The notes beneath the pieces were generated by a model. It had not been told where the DNA came from and searched no databases. It saw nothing but the letters and a program-made list of their open reading frames with translations. A DNA stretch of 32,186 bases from Ruminobacter sp. (GTDB lineage Bacteria; Pseudomonadota; Gammaproteobacteria; Enterobacterales; Succinivibrionaceae). Of the stretch, positions 9,017 to 16,861 are shown piece by piece. The position numbers and the translations under genes were made by a program. The stretch lies in assembly GCA_017940385.1 (NCBI GenBank), contig JAGAYS010000004.1:1-32186 (forward strand). The letters are read 5' to 3'. Within the stretch, counting starts at the first letter, position 1, and each line of letters opens with the position of its first letter.

Positions 9017-10159
9017 TTAATCCATAGTTACAGAAATTTGTTCAAAATATGGGCAGAGATTAAGATGTTTACATGAAGAATCCGGGGAAACATTCCAGGT
9101 AACACGATCGTTCACTACGGTTCCAATTATTGTAATATCAGCATTTCGGCCTTTGAAATGAAGGGGAACACCGTGTGATGTAACCGTGATTTCCGCATGT
9201 CCGCTTCGGCTGCTGTCGGCATTTACTGCACTTACACTGATGGAATCAATATATTTTGTGCGGTAATCCTTAGGAGCAAGGAGAGCCCAGCCTGATCCCT
9301 GAACTGCCTGGGTATTATCGCATCTGCCTGCAATGTCGTTTTCTCCGAATTCCGCGACACAGAGCTCAGCCTGCCTCATTACTCCTTTCGCAGCGACAGC
9401 AACCTCGACAAATCTTGCCCGTTCCATGTATCCGGCATAGGCCGGCAGTGCTATGGCGGCTATGATGCCTAGAATGGTAATGGCAAAAAAGAACAGAACC
9501 AGTACGATTGCGATAATGGCTGCTCCGGATCCCGGTTTTTCAGGGAGACGGTTGCCGATAGAAATCATTTCAAGAGCGTTTTTGACGGTGTACAGACGGC
9601 AGAAGCAGTATACCTCATATATCGTAAAGAGTATTGCCATCCCGAATAAAATCAGGAAAAATCCGATAAGAACATATACGGCAAAGTCCTGTCCCTTGGA
9701 AAAATCAATTACTGAAACCATAAAGCTCATGATAGTCGTTATTAGCATACATGCGAGCATGAAGATGCATTTTGATCTCACACCGTCAGTAATTTTTGCG
9801 TACATCGGATATCCGTATTTACTGAATACGGCACTGACCCTGTTTGTAAGCCCCAGTGACATGATGAGAATAACCAGAAAGATTACACCGCCAATGATAT
9901 TGAGAAACGGAATAAACAAGAGTACCAGACATATTATCTGCAGCACGTTCATGCTATCGAGGCGTTTAATGACCTCGGCAAGATCAGGATCGGAGCCGTT
10001 GTTCTGAGACGATTTATATTCCTGATTGGCGAAATTGCCATCTGCGGAGAAGTTTTGTTCGGTATTCTGCATCCGATCGGTGTGCGGTACGATTCTGCCA
10101 CAGCTTGTGCAGAATTTGGCGTTATCGGGTATTTCAGCCTTACAGAAAGGACATATCAT
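9017..10159 (-). CDS. zinc-ribbon membrane protein with C-terminal type IV pilin-like domain
   Basis: A 380-residue protein with an unusual architecture. Residues 3-20 are a zinc ribbon (C3, C6, C17, C20). A polar linker follows, then three or so membrane helices (about 71-103, 130-152, 158-185). Near residue 211 a fourth hydrophobic helix reads ILGIIAAIALPAYAGYMERA, closely like the first helix of type IV pilins. The segment after it (RTKYIDSISVSAVN, then AEITVTS, then VTWNVSPDSSC and a second Cys at 369) follows the pilin beta-sheet and C-terminal disulfide loop pattern. No prepilin peptidase site (G/FTLIE) precedes the helix, so the domain is probably anchored, not assembled. The ATG has GAGGAG upstream. 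It is a paralogue of the 10494-11582 gene. Function unknown. Confidence 0.75.
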   Translation of the reverse strand: MICPFCKAEIPDNAKFCTSCGRIVPHTDRMQNTEQNFSADGNFANQEYKSSQNNGSDPDLAEVIKRLDSMNVLQIICLVLLFIPFLNIIGGVIFLVILIMSLGLTNRVSAVFSKYGYPMYAKITDGVRSKCIFMLACMLITTIMSFMVSVIDFSKGQDFAVYVLIGFFLILFGMAILFTIYEVYCFCRLYTVKNALEMISIGNRLPEKPGSGAAIIAIVLVLFFFAITILGIIAAIALPAYAGYMERARFVEVAVAAKGVMRQAELCVAEFGENDIAGRCDNTQAVQGSGWALLAPKDYRTKYIDSISVSAVNADSSRSGHAEITVTSHGVPLHFKGRNADITIIGTVVNDRVTWNVSPDSSCKHLNLCPYFEQISVTMD

Positions 10160-10493
10160 TGAGAGCTCCTCTTTCGATGTCTGTTAGAATGAAGAAATGG
10201 AAAAACATGACAGAGTTATACTGTCAGGTGATGGTTGCAATTCTAACATCAGTGTTGATTTTTTGTGAAAATCCGTATCAGTGTGTGACTGAAGTGACAT
10301 ATGGCGGTGCCGGTGCTGGCCTGTATCAGTATAAAACCTTTGTTCCGCACGAGGAACTGTCGGTAACAGACCGATCAGCACCGCCTTTTCGTATCCTGTC
10401 CATACGGAAGATGTCAGTGGATGGTTACCGGGATAATCGGGAGAGTTCAGACGGATATTTCAGCAGTGACTTTCAATGTCCGTCTGCTCATTT
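10160..10493. other. intergenic region between the two zinc-ribbon paralogues
   Basis: About 330 bases with no gene I can support on either strand; the open frames have atypical content and no good ribosome site. It should contain the promoter of the pilin-like gene at its left side. I looked for a decayed pilin tail belonging to the upstream paralogue and did not find one. Confidence 0.5.
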
Positions 10494-11582
10494 CTAAGCT
10501 TCTTTTTTTACCTCTTCACCGATAAGAACAATCTCGCTGAATTGGTTCAGACCGGAATTTACTTCCTGCTTTGATATTTTCAAAACATTCTGCGGGGTGG
10601 AAAATCCTGAAAATTCAGAGCTTAGGGAAATCTCATGAGTTTTCCCGTGCTTGGTATATTCCGTATACGCAGGAATTAATATGGCTGCGAGTATGCCGAC
10701 GATGAAAAGAATTACGAAAAGTGCGGCAACCACGATAATTACCGCCGCACCTCCATAAGAAGGTTTTTCAGGCAGTTTGTTCCCCAGCGAAAGCTGTTCC
10801 AGGGCGTTTTTTACCGTGTAGAGTCGGCAGAAGCATATCACCTGGAAGATAAATGTCACGATGCTCATGAAACTGAGAATGATCATGCCTATTCCTCCTG
10901 CTATTGCAAGAGACTCGTTGTCGGTGGCAAATCCGATTGACAGAAGCAGAATGTCTATGACGAAAAGAGGAATCATGGACAGTATGAAAATGCACTTGGT
11001 TCTGACACCTGAGGCAATGGCAGCATACTGAGGATAGGCGAATCTGTCAAAAACCCGTTCTACTCTGGAGGTCAGACTGAAGGACATGATTAGTATAACC
11101 AGTAACAGCAGACTGCCGAACATATTGAGAAAAGGAATGAACGTTAATGCCAGACAGACAATCTGCATTACGTTCATCGTATCAATACCCTTAATGGCAT
11201 CTGCAAGCTGAGGATCAACCTTTGGTCTCTGAAAGCCGCGGTTCACTCCCTTCGCATATCCGCTGAATTCTGTTCCGTTTCCGGAATTGTCCCCGGCGGA
11301 GCCGGATGTCTGACCGTGTCCGGAAAAACCTGCACCGGCTCCGGAAGATCCTGCCGTTCCGGAAAAGTCTGTTTTCTCACTGCGGTTTTCGTTACCGAAG
11401 CCTTCACGTGAATCCGCAGCCTGCTGTTCATTGCTTCCCATGCCGTTTCCTCCGTTCATGAAGGTTCCGTCAGGGGAGTGACCTTCATTTTCGTTTCTGT
11501 CACGGCGGGGAAGATTTCTTCCGCACCTTGTACAGAATCTGGCATTGTCGGGGATTTCGGCTTTGCAGAACGGGCATTTCAT
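10494..11582 (-). CDS. zinc-ribbon membrane protein, paralogue with short tail
   Basis: A 362-residue protein whose zinc ribbon (C3, C6, C17, C20) and membrane core match the neighbouring 9017-10159 product (shared MNVxQI, FIPFLN, LVILIMS, VRxKCIF, RLYTVKNALE). A long Gly/Ser/Asn-rich linker of about 90 residues separates ribbon from membrane. The last helix again resembles a pilin helix (VGILAAILIPAYTEYTK), but the tail after it is only about 45 residues and has no pilin-like sheet or Cys pair. The ATG at 11582 has AAGGAG 7 bases upstream and puts the ribbon at the very N-terminus; the longer in-frame start is rejected. The product is probably an inner-membrane protein with a cytoplasmic ribbon. 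Confidence 0.7.
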   Translation of the reverse strand: MKCPFCKAEIPDNARFCTRCGRNLPRRDRNENEGHSPDGTFMNGGNGMGSNEQQAADSREGFGNENRSEKTDFSGTAGSSGAGAGFSGHGQTSGSAGDNSGNGTEFSGYAKGVNRGFQRPKVDPQLADAIKGIDTMNVMQIVCLALTFIPFLNMFGSLLLLVILIMSFSLTSRVERVFDRFAYPQYAAIASGVRTKCIFILSMIPLFVIDILLLSIGFATDNESLAIAGGIGMIILSFMSIVTFIFQVICFCRLYTVKNALEQLSLGNKLPEKPSYGGAAVIIVVAALFVILFIVGILAAILIPAYTEYTKHGKTHEISLSSEFSGFSTPQNVLKISKQEVNSGLNQFSEIVLIGEEVKKEA

Positions 11583-11729
11583 GGAACGGCTCCTTTTAGT
11601 GACTAGTGACGTAAAAAGCATGCGACGGAAGAGCTTTATGGCTGCATCCGGATGCGTAATTCTAGCACTAAAGGCAAGGAGATTTTCAGATATTTACCGG
11701 ATTTCTCGAGGTAATGTCTGTCTGATCTG

Positions 11730-11767
11730 AAAAAAATTAAACGGGCAGGGACATTCGGGCCTGCCCA
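11730..11767 (-). terminator. intrinsic terminator of the TerB-C gene
   Basis: On the minus strand GGGCAGG pairs with CCTGCCC across a 10-base loop and is followed by a T-rich tract. It lies about 60 bases past the stop of the gene at 11827, in the right orientation. Confidence 0.75.
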
Positions 11768-11826
11768 CGTAAAAAGAAAACGGGATTACGGCGGGATGAG
11801 CGCCGCTTTCTGAATCCTTCAGGTTT

Positions 11827-14800
11827 TTACAGAAGCTCTGTCAGAAGTTCCCTGTCAAAGAACATCGGTTCATCCTCTTCAAGAATTGTGCATCCGAACT
11901 GTTCGAGAGCCCAGCTGTTTATGACCTCCATTGCTCCTGAAGCCATGAGTTTCTTTTCTGAGCAGAAGCTTTTGAAGTCACTCATGCCAAATTCGCCTAC
12001 CTGAAGCAGACGCTTGAGGAGTGAGCGGTATTCCGGAGCCAGTAATTCAAGTGCTCCGTCATCGGCATTAACATCAGTATCGACATCGGAAGGCTTCCGT
12101 GCAGACTTTTCACTGTTGCCGGATGCAGTGACATTCTCTGCGGGGGATGAACTTCCTGAACCGCTGTCCGGTTCTGTATTTCCTGCTGCCGGGTATTCCG
12201 GTTCGTTCTCCTCAAAGATTGGAGCGAGTATTTCCTGAACCTTCCTGGTTTCACTTGCTGTCCTGCTGATTAAATCCATGTCCAGACTATCAGGCGAGTT
12301 GACCTTCGGTACCAGTTCATCATGATCAGGAAGTCCTCCGAAACAGCTGCTTCTGGAAGCGGTGAACATTCTGCCGTTCAGATCTTTTTCGTCAATTACC
12401 GGTTCCGTGAGCTGACGGTTAAGGCCGTGAACTATCCTGCTGAGCTGTTCAGTTTCTCCGCCGGTAATGAGAATTCTGAAAAGAGAGCGGAACAGAACCT
12501 TCTGAAGACCGTCAAACTCGTATCTGTTCTTTTCCGAAACGCTCCTGAAACGGCAACGGAGATTGGTACTCATCTTAATTTCCGTAATGCGGTCGATGTA
12601 TGTCTGCAGATCACCGAGCTGTTTGTCACTGTAGTCCTGAAGTTCCTTCAGCTGCTTTCTGGCAAGAACACCGCAGAAGAATTCGTGAACGAGTTTAATG
12701 GTCTTGAAGCCGGTGCAGGTGTTGAGAATTATGCGGTAAGGCAGTATGAGGCGTCTGTTGTACGGATGAGTTTCAAGCTTCTGTTCGCCGAATGTTACGT
12801 AGTCGAACAGGTTAACCACCAGGTCTCCGGATTCGAAATCGAAGTTCGGGAATATGGTGACGTTAAGGATTGAGGCACATTCCGAAATAATCTGGGCACA
12901 GCAGCTGTGGTATGAGATGTTCAGATTGAACATCTGTCTTACTCCCGAGAAGGAGTTTCTGCCTGAGTTAAGCAGTGATTTCCGGAAATTTCTGAGTCCT
13001 TCCGGAAGTTTTTCCTCACCGGAAAGACTGTACTCGTATATACGGTATACGAGGTCATTGCATACATTGCTTCCCGCACTGCCGAGATACGTCAGGAAAT
13101 TCTCCTGTTCCTTCTTGATGGCGGTGACAATGCGGTTTATACATTCCTGCGCACTGACGGAAAGGGTAACGGCAGGAGGCAGAAGCGGCGCAATAACCTT
13201 GTTCTTGTAGGATCTGAGACTCGGATACCTGTCCTTCATTTCGGTAATTCCGTCGGTAAATATCAGTCCGCCGAGAAGTCTGGCGGGAAGATCCGGATCC
13301 GTCCGTATCAGTCTTTCAAAGATTTTTTTTGCGTGACTGTAGAGAACGGGTCTGGCATCGCCCTGAATGCGGATGTTGAGATTGTATGCGGGATTTGACA
13401 GAATAAAGCCGCTGAATATGAATGGCAGGGCTTTTTCCGGAGTAAGCGTGCCGTTCAGGTGCATTGCCGACAGGCTGTAAAGCGCAAAATCACGGCATTC
13501 GGGGAACACGTGAATCATTGAAAGATGCGATTCGTATATTTTATCCTCATTGAGGAAGGCGAATGCGGCGATGAAGCTTCCGAGATAGTCAAGGCTTCCC
13601 CTGAGGTCGTATGAGGTGCTGTCGTTGACCCTCATGGCTGATCGGAACCAGTTCACGGCCATAATGAATGTCTTGATGCGTTCCGCATCGGTAAGCCTTC
13701 CGAAAAGCACGTCCTCAACAAAGAGACGGTATTCAAGACCTGCGCCGATTACGTAAAGCTGGTCATTGCGGAGGGGAACGTTCGGAGTCCGGTTCAGAAT
13801 CATGGCAAGATACTTAAGACCGTCCTCGTTTTCAGTAACGGAAATCTGGCGCATTACCCGTCCGGCGCCGTCAGACATTATCTGATTGGAAAAAGGTTCG
13901 GCATTTACGGCAAAATCCCAGTGCCTTTTTTCCGCAACCACTGGAGTCTTTGCCATGTAAACGTTGGCGTCGTCCACAGCAAGACCGCCGATGACGGCTA
14001 CGTCCCGGCCCGTACGGAAGCTCAGCATGGTGCTGTCGGCGTAGCCGTTGTACGTAAAGTATTTTCTCGCATTCTCAAGATGCTTTCCTATTTTTTCCTT
14101 TCCGGAACCGTAGAACGATTTTACGCGGCTTCCGTTCTTTCCGGTTTCGACCGGAACGAAGTCGCCGAACACGTCCTCAGTCAATATTTCTTTTCTGAGA
14201 ATGAGGTTTAGGGCCTTTTCACGGGTACTTTCAGTCCCGCCTTCCGCCGAGGTGCTGTTTTTGAGCCGTGCGCGTTTTGTAAGCTCTGCAAGCCTTTCCG
14301 CATAAGGTGATTTCGCAAAATCGGTTTTCTTTTCCGAAAGGGCGGCCATGCCGCTTATTATCTCCAGATATCTGTTGAGAACGTCCGGGTTTCTGATAGG
14401 CTTCAGGTAGGCGCTTTCCGGAGTCAGATCATTGACCTGCGGAGGCAGGTCAATGATCTGGGAAAAACAGCTCTGCAGATAGCGCTGGGTATCGGCAGGA
14501 AAGCTTTCAGTTTCAATGAAGTTCTGCAGGAAGTAACGCTGTTCGGTGTTGAGAACGGTTCCCGGAGGATTTACCAGAAAGAGTGATTCAAACACGTGAA
14601 GACTGATGGCGAAATTGTTTATCTTGTCAGAGGCGTTTCTGATGCGGTTTTCCAGAATTCGGCCGAGATTTACGGCTCCCCGGTTCTGTCTTGCGGACAC
14701 GATGTCCGGATCCCTGTTCAGGTCGAAGCACGGGCAGATTCGGAATTTAGTGTCTGCGGAAATTTCGGTTATGTTTCCGGGAGGGGCTATTTCGATTCTT

Positions 14801-15081
14801 GCCTGGGTTTTGAGTACGGTTCTGAGTTCGCGGTAGATTACGGGAAGGGGGAGCTTTTCAAGATCCGTGAGTTTTAGGTTGAGGACTATGAACAGGGATT
14901 CCAGATCCGTGGACAGGGAGCTCTGTACCGCCACGTCATCCTCAAGCTTTGAAATACGTTTCTTAAAGGCTGACGGCAGAAATTCTGGATCCTGCACGTC
15001 TGAAAGGTGAAAGCGCTGGCTTTCAGGCACCTGTTCTCTATAATCCTGCATGTTTAAGAAAATAGAAGTGTGACGTGCCAT
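11827..15081 (-). CDS. large protein with C-terminal TerB-C domain
   Basis: A 1084-residue, apparently cytosolic protein. The last 75 residues (EYRSLLKRLLQVGEF, GAMEVINSWALEQFG, ILEEDEPMF) match the TerB-C domain of tellurite/stress-response systems, in which TerB-N and TerB-C flank a variable centre. A Ser/Glu/Pro-rich linker of about 80 residues precedes it. The bulk has no transmembrane segment or enzyme motif that I recognise; the middle is rich in short helices and may hold a TerB-N-like region. The start at 15081 (MARHTS) is chosen because AAGG lies 9 bases upstream. The gene is divergent from ycjX, with an extended -10 promoter (TGATATAAT) just upstream. TerB-C proteins usually accompany a helicase or ATPase; none is adjacent here. 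Confidence 0.75.
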   Translation of the reverse strand: MARHTSIFLNMQDYREQVPESQRFHLSDVQDPEFLPSAFKKRISKLEDDVAVQSSLSTDLESLFIVLNLKLTDLEKLPLPVIYRELRTVLKTQARIEIAPPGNITEISADTKFRICPCFDLNRDPDIVSARQNRGAVNLGRILENRIRNASDKINNFAISLHVFESLFLVNPPGTVLNTEQRYFLQNFIETESFPADTQRYLQSCFSQIIDLPPQVNDLTPESAYLKPIRNPDVLNRYLEIISGMAALSEKKTDFAKSPYAERLAELTKRARLKNSTSAEGGTESTREKALNLILRKEILTEDVFGDFVPVETGKNGSRVKSFYGSGKEKIGKHLENARKYFTYNGYADSTMLSFRTGRDVAVIGGLAVDDANVYMAKTPVVAEKRHWDFAVNAEPFSNQIMSDGAGRVMRQISVTENEDGLKYLAMILNRTPNVPLRNDQLYVIGAGLEYRLFVEDVLFGRLTDAERIKTFIMAVNWFRSAMRVNDSTSYDLRGSLDYLGSFIAAFAFLNEDKIYESHLSMIHVFPECRDFALYSLSAMHLNGTLTPEKALPFIFSGFILSNPAYNLNIRIQGDARPVLYSHAKKIFERLIRTDPDLPARLLGGLIFTDGITEMKDRYPSLRSYKNKVIAPLLPPAVTLSVSAQECINRIVTAIKKEQENFLTYLGSAGSNVCNDLVYRIYEYSLSGEEKLPEGLRNFRKSLLNSGRNSFSGVRQMFNLNISYHSCCAQIISECASILNVTIFPNFDFESGDLVVNLFDYVTFGEQKLETHPYNRRLILPYRIILNTCTGFKTIKLVHEFFCGVLARKQLKELQDYSDKQLGDLQTYIDRITEIKMSTNLRCRFRSVSEKNRYEFDGLQKVLFRSLFRILITGGETEQLSRIVHGLNRQLTEPVIDEKDLNGRMFTASRSSCFGGLPDHDELVPKVNSPDSLDMDLISRTASETRKVQEILAPIFEENEPEYPAAGNTEPDSGSGSSSPAENVTASGNSEKSARKPSDVDTDVNADDGALELLAPEYRSLLKRLLQVGEFGMSDFKSFCSEKKLMASGAMEVINSWALEQFGCTILEEDEPMFFDRELLTELL
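14425..14460. repeat. perfect 16-bp inverted repeat inside the TerB-C coding region
   Basis: CAGATCATTGACCTGC, four bases GGAG, then the exact reverse complement. It is in frame within the minus-strand gene and encodes a stretch around IIDLPPQVND. A perfect stem this long inside a coding sequence is unusual and would form a very stable mRNA hairpin. Confidence 0.85.
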
Positions 15082-15126
15082 AATTCCCATCCTTAACGTA
15101 AGACTTTTAACAGAAAGCAAGCACTG

Positions 15127-15135
15127 ATTATATCA
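15127..15135 (-). promoter_or_regulatory. extended -10 promoter of the TerB-C gene
   Basis: On the minus strand TGATATAAT, a consensus -10 with the extended TG, lies about 45 bases upstream of the chosen ATG. The predicted start of transcription is near 15120, giving a leader of about 40 bases. No good -35 box is visible. Confidence 0.5.
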
Positions 15136-15223
15136 TGTTTTACGGGGCGCGGTGCCTGCGTAATCCGCAAAAATGAGGCGTTTTGCGCAATATGACGGGT
15201 TTAGCAGTGCGGAGGTGCGAAGA

Positions 15224-15286
15224 ATGAACGTTTGTGCTCCGGCTCTGTCATATGTGTGTACATTCTCCGAAAATCCCCAAATTTAG
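15224..15286 (+). CDS. possible 20-residue leader peptide upstream of ycjX
   Basis: An ORF starting MNVCAPALSYV with GGAGG 8 bases upstream of its ATG. Its stop codon falls in the loop of the terminator-like hairpin at 15266-15304. A ribosome on this ORF would cover the left arm of the hairpin, the layout of a translation-controlled attenuator. There is no run of one amino acid codon, so the signal, if any, is unclear. Confidence 0.35.
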   Translation: MNVCAPALSYVCTFSENPQI

Positions 15287-15304
15287 CGGGGCTTCGGATT
15301 TTTT
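15266..15304 (+). terminator. terminator-like hairpin upstream of ycjX
   Basis: TCCGAA and CCCC on the left arm pair with GGGG and TTCGGA on the right across a small internal loop, followed by six T. It lies 100 bases before the ycjX start on the same strand, so it either attenuates ycjX or ends a short transcript from the divergent region. Confidence 0.6.
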
Positions 15305-15404
15305 AACGGCGTTTTTAGGATATACTTTATCAGAGGAGCCTTGTTTTTCGGGCTTTGGTCGAAAAAAGGCAGTCGTTTTTTTATTTACGGATGAATATGC
15401 GGCC

Positions 15405-16790
15405 ATGGGTATTATTGATGATTTGACGGGAGCCGTCGGCAGGGGCATAAACCTGATGATGGACAGGGAAATCCGTCTTGGCGTCACGGGGCTGTCACGC
15501 GGCGGCAAGACTGCATTCATAACCTCGCTTGTCAACATTCTTTCAACATTCGGTGAGGTCGGTACCGCTGAAAGACTTCCGCGGTTTACGGCCTATGAGG
15601 AGAAGAACATATCCTACGGCGGGCCGGCGAAACCAAGGGATCTGAAGGTCGCGGCCTTTCCGTACCTCAGGGCGTGTGACTCCCTGTTTGCCGAAAACCC
15701 GACATGGCCGGAGCCCACATCCGGAATCAGTGAAATCAGACTTGAACTCGTATATGAGAAAAAGGATCTGCTTTCCTTTTCCAGAAAGGGCAGGCTTTAC
15801 ATAGATATCTGGGATTATCCCGGTGAATGGCTCATGGATCTGATGCTTCTGAAGCTGAGTTATGCCGAATTCAGTGACAGGATAAGAAAAAGAACGGCGG
15901 CTCTTTCCGCCGTTACCGACGTGTCCTCATGGCTTAAGGCAGGGGCTCTGCTTAAGGCCGATGCTCCCGTTAACGTTAATGAACTGCATCATGTTGTCCG
16001 TCTTTACACGGACTGGTTAAGGGAAAGCAAGGACCGTGGATTTGCCATGGTGGTTCCGGGGCGTTTTGTGCTCCCCGGCGACCTTGAGGGAGCTCCGATT
16101 CTGGAATTCGTCCCCTGGGTATGGGATCTGCCTGACGGCTGCGGTGAGGGTTCCCTGTACAGGATTATGGAGGAGCGCTATGACGCATATCGGGAGAAGG
16201 TGGTCAGAAAATTCTATCGCGACTGCTTTTCGGGGCTTGACAGGCAGGTCATTCTGATTGACTGTCTCAGGGCTTTGATGGGCGGGCGTGAAACCTTTAT
16301 GGACATCAATGAGACCTTTGACGTGCTGATGGAGAATTTCAGCTATGGCGGCAGCAGTATTCTCGGCAGACTGTTTTCGCCTAAGATTGACAGGGTTATA
16401 TTTGCAGCCACCAAGGCGGACACCGTAACCATGGATCAGTACGCAAACCTTCTGAGCCTCCTTCGTTCCATGGTAAAGCAGGCTGCATCCAGAGTCAGGG
16501 CTGACGGTTCAAACTGCGAGTTCATGATTCTTTCCGCCATAAAGGCTGCAAAATGCATGTATGCGGAACATGAGGGAAAAAAGGTTCAGGTTCTTAAAAC
16601 CGATTACGATGACGAACCTCCGTTTTTTCCGGGAAGCATTCCGTCAGGATGGTCGCGTGAGGGAATGGAGTTTTTCCAGAAGTATTTTAAGATGCGGGAG
16701 CTGAGACCTCCGAAGCTTAATCCCGGAGAGCCTATTCCGGGGATCAACATGGATGTGCTGCTCCAGTACATTCTCGGGGATAAGATGTAG
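15405..16790 (+). CDS. ycjX: YcjX family GTPase (DUF463)
   Basis: A 461-residue P-loop NTPase of the YcjX/DUF463 family, the stress-linked protein next to the phage-shock operon in E. coli. The P-loop is GLSRGGKT at residues 29-36 within VTGLSRGGKTAFITSLVN. Family hallmarks WPEPTSGISEIRL, the switch DYPGEWLMDL near 137-146 and LSYAEFS are all present, and AATKAD provides the base-recognition-like motif. The ATG at 15405 gives the family's usual length; the longer in-frame extension upstream covers the leader hairpin and is rejected. The ribosome site is weak. ycjF follows after 71 bases. The cellular role of the pair is linked to envelope stress but not settled. Confidence 0.93.
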   Translation: MGIIDDLTGAVGRGINLMMDREIRLGVTGLSRGGKTAFITSLVNILSTFGEVGTAERLPRFTAYEEKNISYGGPAKPRDLKVAAFPYLRACDSLFAENPTWPEPTSGISEIRLELVYEKKDLLSFSRKGRLYIDIWDYPGEWLMDLMLLKLSYAEFSDRIRKRTAALSAVTDVSSWLKAGALLKADAPVNVNELHHVVRLYTDWLRESKDRGFAMVVPGRFVLPGDLEGAPILEFVPWVWDLPDGCGEGSLYRIMEERYDAYREKVVRKFYRDCFSGLDRQVILIDCLRALMGGRETFMDINETFDVLMENFSYGGSSILGRLFSPKIDRVIFAATKADTVTMDQYANLLSLLRSMVKQAASRVRADGSNCEFMILSAIKAAKCMYAEHEGKKVQVLKTDYDDEPPFFPGSIPSGWSREGMEFFQKYFKMRELRPPKLNPGEPIPGINMDVLLQYILGDKM

Positions 16791-16861
16791 TCCGTTTCCG
16801 GAAAGCGCCTCATTCCGGTGCGGCCGTTATGTTGAGGTTCAGCAGCAGGCAGTGATTGATA

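Noticed and set aside
12014-13210. Several plus-strand open frames opposite the TerB-C gene
   Set aside because: They are antisense shadows of the long minus-strand gene, which has a domain match, start site and terminator.
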